Positions 7,136 to 10,313 of a stretch of 10,313 bases of DNA are shown here, one piece after another (within the stretch, counting starts at the first letter, position 1; every line of letters begins with the position of its first letter). The stretch is from JAEUMD01 sp964559355 (GTDB lineage: Bacteria > Pseudomonadota > Alphaproteobacteria > Rhizobiales > Hyphomicrobiaceae): contig CAZLHQ010000117.1 in the NCBI GenBank assembly GCA_964559355.1, forward strand, positions 1 through 10,313. Direction: 5' to 3'. The notes beneath the pieces were generated by a model, which saw only the letters and a program-made list of their open reading frames with translations, was not told the origin of the DNA and made no database searches. A program made the position numbers and the translations under genes.

Positions 7136-7855
7136 ATGCTCGCCATGTCCGCCACACCTGAGCTGGTCTACGAGAAGCCCCACAACGTGTTGCCGCTGCA
7201 GCGAATGCCGCAGGCCAAGACCGTCGACGAATGCAGTCTCGACCAGTTCTCACAGGTCATCAGCCCGTCGCTCTATGCGCCGCGTGAGGATTTGTTTCTT
7301 GAAGGTGATGAGGCGTCTCATCTACTCGAAGTGGCTGAAGGCGTTGTTTGCGCGTACCGTCTGCTGCCGGATGGGCACCGCCATGTGGTGTCTTTCTACT
7401 TCCCCGGCGATCTCATTGGCTATTGCTGTGCCGGCACCCACAGCTTCAGCGCCCAGGCGCTCAACAAGGTGCGGATTCGCCGCATCCCGCGTCATTTGAT
7501 CAATCACCTGATCGAAACCCGTCCCGGCTTTGCCCGGCGCCTGTTGAAGCTCGCCACCGACGAGCTCTCCATGACCCGCGATCACCTGCTGTGCTTGGCC
7601 GCCAAATCGGCGGAAGCGCGCATGGCCGTATTCCTGCTTGCCCTGTCGCGGCGCAACCGTGACGCGGGTGGTGATGCAGCGCGCATCGAGTTGCCGATGA
7701 CTCGCGTCGACATCGGCGACTACCTCGGCCTGACGATCGAGACGGTGAGCCGCACTTTCTCCAAGCTCAAGCGTAGCGGCATAATCGCGTTGCCGCGCAC
7801 GACCACAGTGCTGATCCGCGATCTGGAAGGCCTGCATCAAGTGGCACAGAGCTAG
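7136..7855 (+). CDS. fixK: FixK-type CRP/FNR-family transcription regulator
   Basis: This 239-residue regulator has a cyclic-nucleotide-binding-type beta-barrel (about 40-130; LFLEGDEASHLLEVAEG, FYFPGDLIGY), a dimer helix (about 130-158) and a helix-turn-helix (about 187-217; IGDYLGLTIETVSRTFSKLKRSG). Glu202, Ser205 and Arg206 form the E--SR pattern that reads TTGAT half-sites, matching the boxes at 7066 and 9076. The N-terminus has one cysteine only (Cys33), so the [4Fe-4S] cluster of FNR/FnrN is absent and the protein fits FixK, which takes its oxygen signal through transcription. Start ATG 7136 follows AGAGGA (7123-7128) at a seven-base gap; the upstream GTG at 7079 in the same frame overlaps the FNR box and is rejected. 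The gene diverges from fxkR, and its TAG stop is the first base triplet of a palindromic repeat edge. Likely target: ccoN downstream. Confidence 0.88.
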   Translation: MLAMSATPELVYEKPHNVLPLQRMPQAKTVDECSLDQFSQVISPSLYAPREDLFLEGDEASHLLEVAEGVVCAYRLLPDGHRHVVSFYFPGDLIGYCCAGTHSFSAQALNKVRIRRIPRHLINHLIETRPGFARRLLKLATDELSMTRDHLLCLAAKSAEARMAVFLLALSRRNRDAGGDAARIELPMTRVDIGDYLGLTIETVSRTFSKLKRSGIIALPRTTTVLIRDLEGLHQVAQS

Positions 7856-7979
7856 AGCCTGATCGTCTGAGACGGAACCACTTCCGGTTCCATCGAAGGC
7901 GTGAATCAGACTCTCAAACAAGGGTTTAGAGCAGGCCACCACGGCCAAAGTGATTCCATCAAGATCGGACCTGCTCTAG
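7852..7979. repeat. Mosaic palindromic intergenic element bounded by CTAGAGC / GCTCTAG
   Basis: The 128-base element starts with CTAGAGC (7852-7858) and ends with its reverse complement GCTCTAG (7973-7979). Inside are GTCT-G-AGAC (7865-7873), the hairpin GGAACC/GGTTCC (7874-7879 with 7886-7891), GAATCA/TGATTC (7903-7908 with 7951-7956) and TAGAGCAGG/CCTGCTCTA (7927-7935 with 7970-7978). This nested layout resembles mosaic intergenic repeats of Hyphomicrobiales; it differs in sequence from the other repeat in this window apart from the TAGAGC edge. It contributes the fixK stop codon. Confidence 0.65.
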
Positions 7980-7986
7980 GCAGTTT

Positions 7987-8025
7987 CACACGTTTTGCGT
8001 TGCGGCCGAACAAGCGCAACGTGTG
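7987..8025 (+). terminator. Strong hairpin after fixK, possible terminator without T tract
   Basis: CACACGTT (7987-7994) pairs perfectly with AACGTGTG (8018-8025); after a two-base bulge GCG (7997-7999) pairs with CGC (8015-8017). No run of T follows on either strand, so it is not a textbook intrinsic terminator. It may shield the fixK message end or separate fixK from the next gene. Confidence 0.35.
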
Positions 8026-8131
8026 TGAGGCGTGACTTGAGCAGCAACATGCGTGCTTCGTCACGCAGTCCGATTGTCATGTGAATGCGGAGCCCGCTGC
8101 GGGGTCCGTTGGCGATCAGGAGAGTTCACCG

Positions 8132-8728
8132 ATGACTGCGCCGAGCCGAGATCAATCATCACTGCACGACTCGGAGGTGCGCATCAACGTCGCAGCCGCC
8201 CTTTTCGACCGGCTGGTTGCTATTGAATCGGCGCTGCGCGACGTCGTCGCCAATGGCTTTATCAATTCGGCATATTCGATTCTCGTCGGGGTCCAATCAC
8301 GTGAGTTCGCCCTGCTCGGCAGCACGTTCCGGGTGCCGCAGCTCACCATTCCCGTGCATCGCATCGACAACGCCAGCGTTGAGGACGGCGCATTCTGGAT
8401 TCCCGACGACCTGACCGGACCGGATCGCGGCGGAGCGGCTCGTTCAATGGGCGGTCGCAGTTTCGTCCCCGGCGCCGGGGGCGCTGCAATGCAAGTGCTG
8501 GAACGGCACGGGCACCGCTTGCATGGCCACTTCACACGCGGCGGCGCCGTTCTGATCGCCAGGGTCGAATCGCTGGCTGAGCAACACGCCATCTGCAGCA
8601 TGCTGCTGCATTACGCCAGCGACGGGGTGCTGACCCATCAAGTCCGCACCAGCGCCGCCCGTCAGCTGCCAGCCTACCTTGGCCCACCCCCAACGAAACG
8701 CGGCACGCCAACGCAGCCGGGCCGTTGA
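8132..8728 (+). CDS. Hypothetical protein (198 aa) between fixK and ccoN
   Basis: I do not recognise this gene. It is supported as real by a good AGGAGAG (8118-8124) seven bases before ATG 8132 and by protein-like composition. The frame extends back to a GTG at 8081 without a comparable site. The protein is predicted soluble, with no signal peptide or membrane segment. Visible parts: a helical stretch (about 20-50; VAAALFDRLVAIESALRDVV), a middle part with VPQLTIPVHRID, a glycine-rich linker (GGAARSMGGRSFVPGAGGAA), and a C-terminal module (about 135-180; HFTRGGAVLIARVESL, then a helix with a cysteine) that faintly recalls the ferredoxin-like 'GG-V-V-V' repeats of general-stress-protein 17M/YflT-type modules. 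The similarity is weak and given only as a lead. The tail is proline-rich and basic. Its place between fixK and ccoN suggests a link to low-oxygen or stress response, an inference from position only. Confidence 0.68.
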   Translation: MTAPSRDQSSLHDSEVRINVAAALFDRLVAIESALRDVVANGFINSAYSILVGVQSREFALLGSTFRVPQLTIPVHRIDNASVEDGAFWIPDDLTGPDRGGAARSMGGRSFVPGAGGAAMQVLERHGHRLHGHFTRGGAVLIARVESLAEQHAICSMLLHYASDGVLTHQVRTSAARQLPAYLGPPPTKRGTPTQPGR

Positions 8729-8888
8729 GCCCGCGGTATTTGCGCAAGGCGCAACCGCAAGTTTCTGCACGGCGAGCTCCGATCAGCCTCTTTGTCTTGC
8801 ATACCAAACGCCACGCAGTCGCGTAGCGTATCCGGTCGCCGCCCCCATGCCGGCCGGGTATCCAGGGGCGTATGCAACGAGATCACCA

Positions 8889-8902
8889 GTGATTTTTATC
8901 AA
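8889..8902 (+). promoter_or_regulatory. Imperfect FNR/FixK-type palindrome, distal
   Basis: GTGAT-TTTT-ATCAA differs from the TTGAT-N4-ATCAA consensus at the first base only. It overlaps a second inverted repeat, ATCAC-CA-GTGAT (8882-8893). It lies about 187 bases upstream of the better FixK box and 296 bases from the ccoN start, so it would be an auxiliary site or serve another promoter. Being AT-rich, it could arise by chance. Confidence 0.35.
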
Positions 8903-9052
8903 ATATTCAATTGCGTGAAGATCGCGACTGGGCCACCACTATGCGGGGTCATACCTTTGTGGTTCTATCGAACGGGGCACGCATTGCGCTGCATGCGACG
9001 TTGAAACGCACGGGCAAAACCTTTGAGAAGTTGAGTGATATCGCATGACTAC

Positions 9053-9072
9053 ATGATCGTTCTTTCGATCAT
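9053..9072. promoter_or_regulatory. Perfect inverted repeat beside the FixK box
   Basis: ATGATCG (9053-9059) and CGATCAT (9066-9072) are perfect inverted repeats around the six-base loop TTCTTT, ending three bases before the FixK box. The half-site spacing is too wide for FNR/FixK. It may be an operator for another regulator or part of upstream promoter architecture. Confidence 0.35.
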
Positions 9073-9075
9073 CTG

Positions 9076-9089
9076 TTGATCCACGTCAA
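9076..9089 (+). promoter_or_regulatory. FixK box upstream of ccoN
   Basis: TTGAT-CCAC-GTCAA fits the FixK/anaerobox pattern (TTGA-N6-TCAA perfect; one mismatch to TTGAT-N4-ATCAA). Its centre is about 109 bases before the ccoN start codon. Class II activation from -41.5 would put the transcription start near 9124, leaving a leader of about 68 bases. It is the obvious binding site for the FixK encoded at 7136-7855. Confidence 0.78.
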
Positions 9090-9191
9090 AGCCATGAAAG
9101 TGGCGGCGCGCGACGTGAATTGTGGCTGTTCAGCTTTCTTCTGTTTCAGCGTGAGCGGTGCAGCAAAATCTTACCAGAAGGCGAGGAAAAT

Positions 9192-10313
9192 ATGACAGAC
9201 ACAACGGTCGAGAGGCACACGTTCTCCGACGTGCTTGCTGTCGCGGGGGGCGGTCTCGTCGCGCTTGTCGGCGCATTGATCGCAATTAAGACAACCGATC
9301 CGGCGATGGCGTTTCATGGGGTGGTTCTGGCATTGGCCGGTGCACTGGCCCTGCTCTATGTGTTGACCCGCGGTTTCGGCGCCACGCTGACAGACGCGAA
9401 TGGTTATATGGATGGCCCGATCCGCGTTGCGGTGGTGGCCTCGATAATCTGGGGCATTGCCGGCTTCCTGGTCGGCGACATCATTGCCTGGCAGCTCGCC
9501 TTCCCTCGCCTCAACCTCGACTTGCCCTGGACCAGCTTTGGCCGTCTGCGGCCGCTGCACACCTCGGCCGTCATCTTCGCCTTTGGCGGCAACGTGTTGC
9601 TGGCGACCTCATTCTATGTCGTGCAGCGCACCAGCCAGGCGCGCCTTGCCGGACGCTGGGCTCCCTATTTCGTCATCTGGGGCTTCCAGACCTTCATCGC
9701 CATTGCCGGCACCGGCTACATCCTCGGCATCACGCAGGGCAAAGAGTACGCCGAGCCCGAGTGGTACGCCGACCTGTGGCTGACGATCGTATGGGTGGTC
9801 TACCTGCTGGTCTTCCTCGGCACGCTCGCCAAGCGCAAGGAACCGCACATCTACGTCGCGAACTGGTTCTATCTGGCGTTCATCCTCACCATCGCCATGC
9901 TGCATCTGGTGAACAACGCGACGATACCGATCAGCCCGTTCGAGCCCAAGAGCTACATCGTGTTCGCGGGCGTGCAGGATGCCATGACGCAATGGTGGTA
10001 CGGCCATAACGCGGTCGGCTTCTTCCTGACTGCCGGCTTCCTCGGCATCATGTACTACTTCGTTCCCAAGCGCGTTGAACGTCCCGTCTACTCTTACCGC
10101 CTGTCGATCGTCCACTTCTGGACGTTGATCTTCCTCTACATCTGGGCGGGTCCGCACCACCTCCACTACACCGCGCTTCCCGACTGGGCGCAGACGCTCG
10201 GCATGACCATGTCGATCGTGCTGTGGATGCCCTCTTGGGGTGGCATGATCAACGGCCTGATGACGCTGTCGGGCGCCTGGGACAAGCTCAGAACCGACCC
10301 TGTCGTCCGCCTG
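9192..10313 (+). CDS. ccoN: cbb3-type cytochrome c oxidase subunit I, N-terminal part (runs off window)
   Basis: CcoN is the membrane catalytic subunit of the high-affinity cbb3 terminal oxidase, which reduces O2 to water under low oxygen and pumps protons. The first 374 residues are present; the family is usually about 480-550. It has many hydrophobic helices. Landmark residues: His123 in PLHTSAVIFAFGGN (low-spin heme b ligand), His272 in WWYGHNAVGFF and His322/His323 in WAGPHHLHYT (Cu-B ligands), and Tyr316 in FLYIWAG. The 44-residue spacing from His272 to Tyr316 equals that of the cross-linked His207-Tyr251 pair of Pseudomonas stutzeri CcoN, so the active site looks intact as far as it is seen. 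Helix X heme ligands are beyond the edge. Start ATG 9192 follows GAGGA (9183-9187), slightly close. The FixK box at 9076 implies low-oxygen induction. ccoO, ccoQ and ccoP are expected to follow. Confidence 0.96.
   Translation, partial: MTDTTVERHTFSDVLAVAGGGLVALVGALIAIKTTDPAMAFHGVVLALAGALALLYVLTRGFGATLTDANGYMDGPIRVAVVASIIWGIAGFLVGDIIAWQLAFPRLNLDLPWTSFGRLRPLHTSAVIFAFGGNVLLATSFYVVQRTSQARLAGRWAPYFVIWGFQTFIAIAGTGYILGITQGKEYAEPEWYADLWLTIVWVVYLLVFLGTLAKRKEPHIYVANWFYLAFILTIAMLHLVNNATIPISPFEPKSYIVFAGVQDAMTQWWYGHNAVGFFLTAGFLGIMYYFVPKRVERPVYSYRLSIVHFWTLIFLYIWAGPHHLHYTALPDWAQTLGMTMSIVLWMPSWGGMINGLMTLSGAWDKLRTDPVVRL

Larger units (their letters stand above)
8729..9191. other. ccoN upstream control region; no gene seen
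   Basis: These 463 bases hold no convincing gene. The AT-richer right half, from about 8880, holds the regulatory signals listed separately: an imperfect FNR-type palindrome, a perfect 7-bp hairpin and a canonical FixK box. The left half, directly after the 198-residue protein, shows no structure I can interpret. The long leader fits a strongly regulated oxidase operon. Confidence 0.6.

Noticed and set aside
7936..7969. CRISPR-like or phage attachment structure in the repeat-rich region after fixK
   Set aside because: There are no regularly spaced identical direct repeats and no integrase or tRNA; the inverted repeats fit a mosaic intergenic palindromic element.
8679..8918. 79-residue open frame downstream of the 198-aa gene
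   Set aside because: It overlaps the end of that gene in another frame, has no ribosome site and no recognisable sequence.

Overview
The window looks like chromosomal DNA of a high-GC alphaproteobacterium, most likely of the Hyphomicrobiales (Rhizobiales). The evidence is the gene families (FixL-type heme PAS kinase, FixK-type regulator, cbb3 oxidase), a small cysteine-bearing protein of a type I associate with this order, and palindromic dispersed repeats of the 'TAGAGC...GCTCTA' type common in its intergenic regions. I cannot name a genus.

Layout. (1) 1-207, minus: the N-terminus of an O-acetylhomoserine sulfhydrylase (metY), cut by the window edge. (2) 490-3183, plus: a complete Pat/PatZ-type protein lysine acetyltransferase, an acyl-CoA-synthetase-like body with a C-terminal GNAT domain. 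(3) 3213-3303: a palindromic repeat at the convergent junction with (4) 3326-3532, minus, a 68-residue cysteine-containing hypothetical protein. (5) 3546-4166: about 620 bases with no convincing gene. (6) 4167-6113, plus: a soluble hybrid FixL-like histidine kinase (heme PAS, PAS, kinase, receiver). (7) 6130-6218: a second copy of the same repeat, again at a convergent junction. (8) 6216-6950, minus: an OmpR/PhoB-type response regulator, probably FxkR. (9) 6951-7135: a divergent control region with a triple TTAC repeat every 10 bp (K-box-like) directly beside an FNR/FixK-type palindrome. (10) 7136-7855, plus: a FixK-type CRP/FNR regulator without an N-terminal iron-sulfur cysteine cluster. (11) 7852-8025: a different mosaic palindromic repeat and a strong hairpin. 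(12) 8132-8728, plus: an unrecognised 198-residue protein. (13) 8729-9191: the ccoN upstream region, with a canonical FixK box at 9076-9089. (14) 9192-10313, plus: the first 374 residues of ccoN, the catalytic subunit of cbb3 cytochrome oxidase, cut by the window edge.

How it fits together. Genes 6, 8, 10 and 14 read as a complete low-oxygen circuit: hybrid FixL senses O2 through heme, signals to FxkR, which activates fixK through the K-box, and FixK activates ccoN through its box. This is the hFixL-FxkR-FixK wiring known from Rhizobium etli (a FixJ-independent route), here packed into about 6 kb with its target oxidase. The assignment rests on domain architecture, conserved heme-pocket residues and DNA motifs read by eye; no database search was possible. 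The least explained parts are the 198-residue protein between fixK and ccoN, the 68-residue cysteine protein, and the repeats that also supply the stop codons of two regulatory genes.
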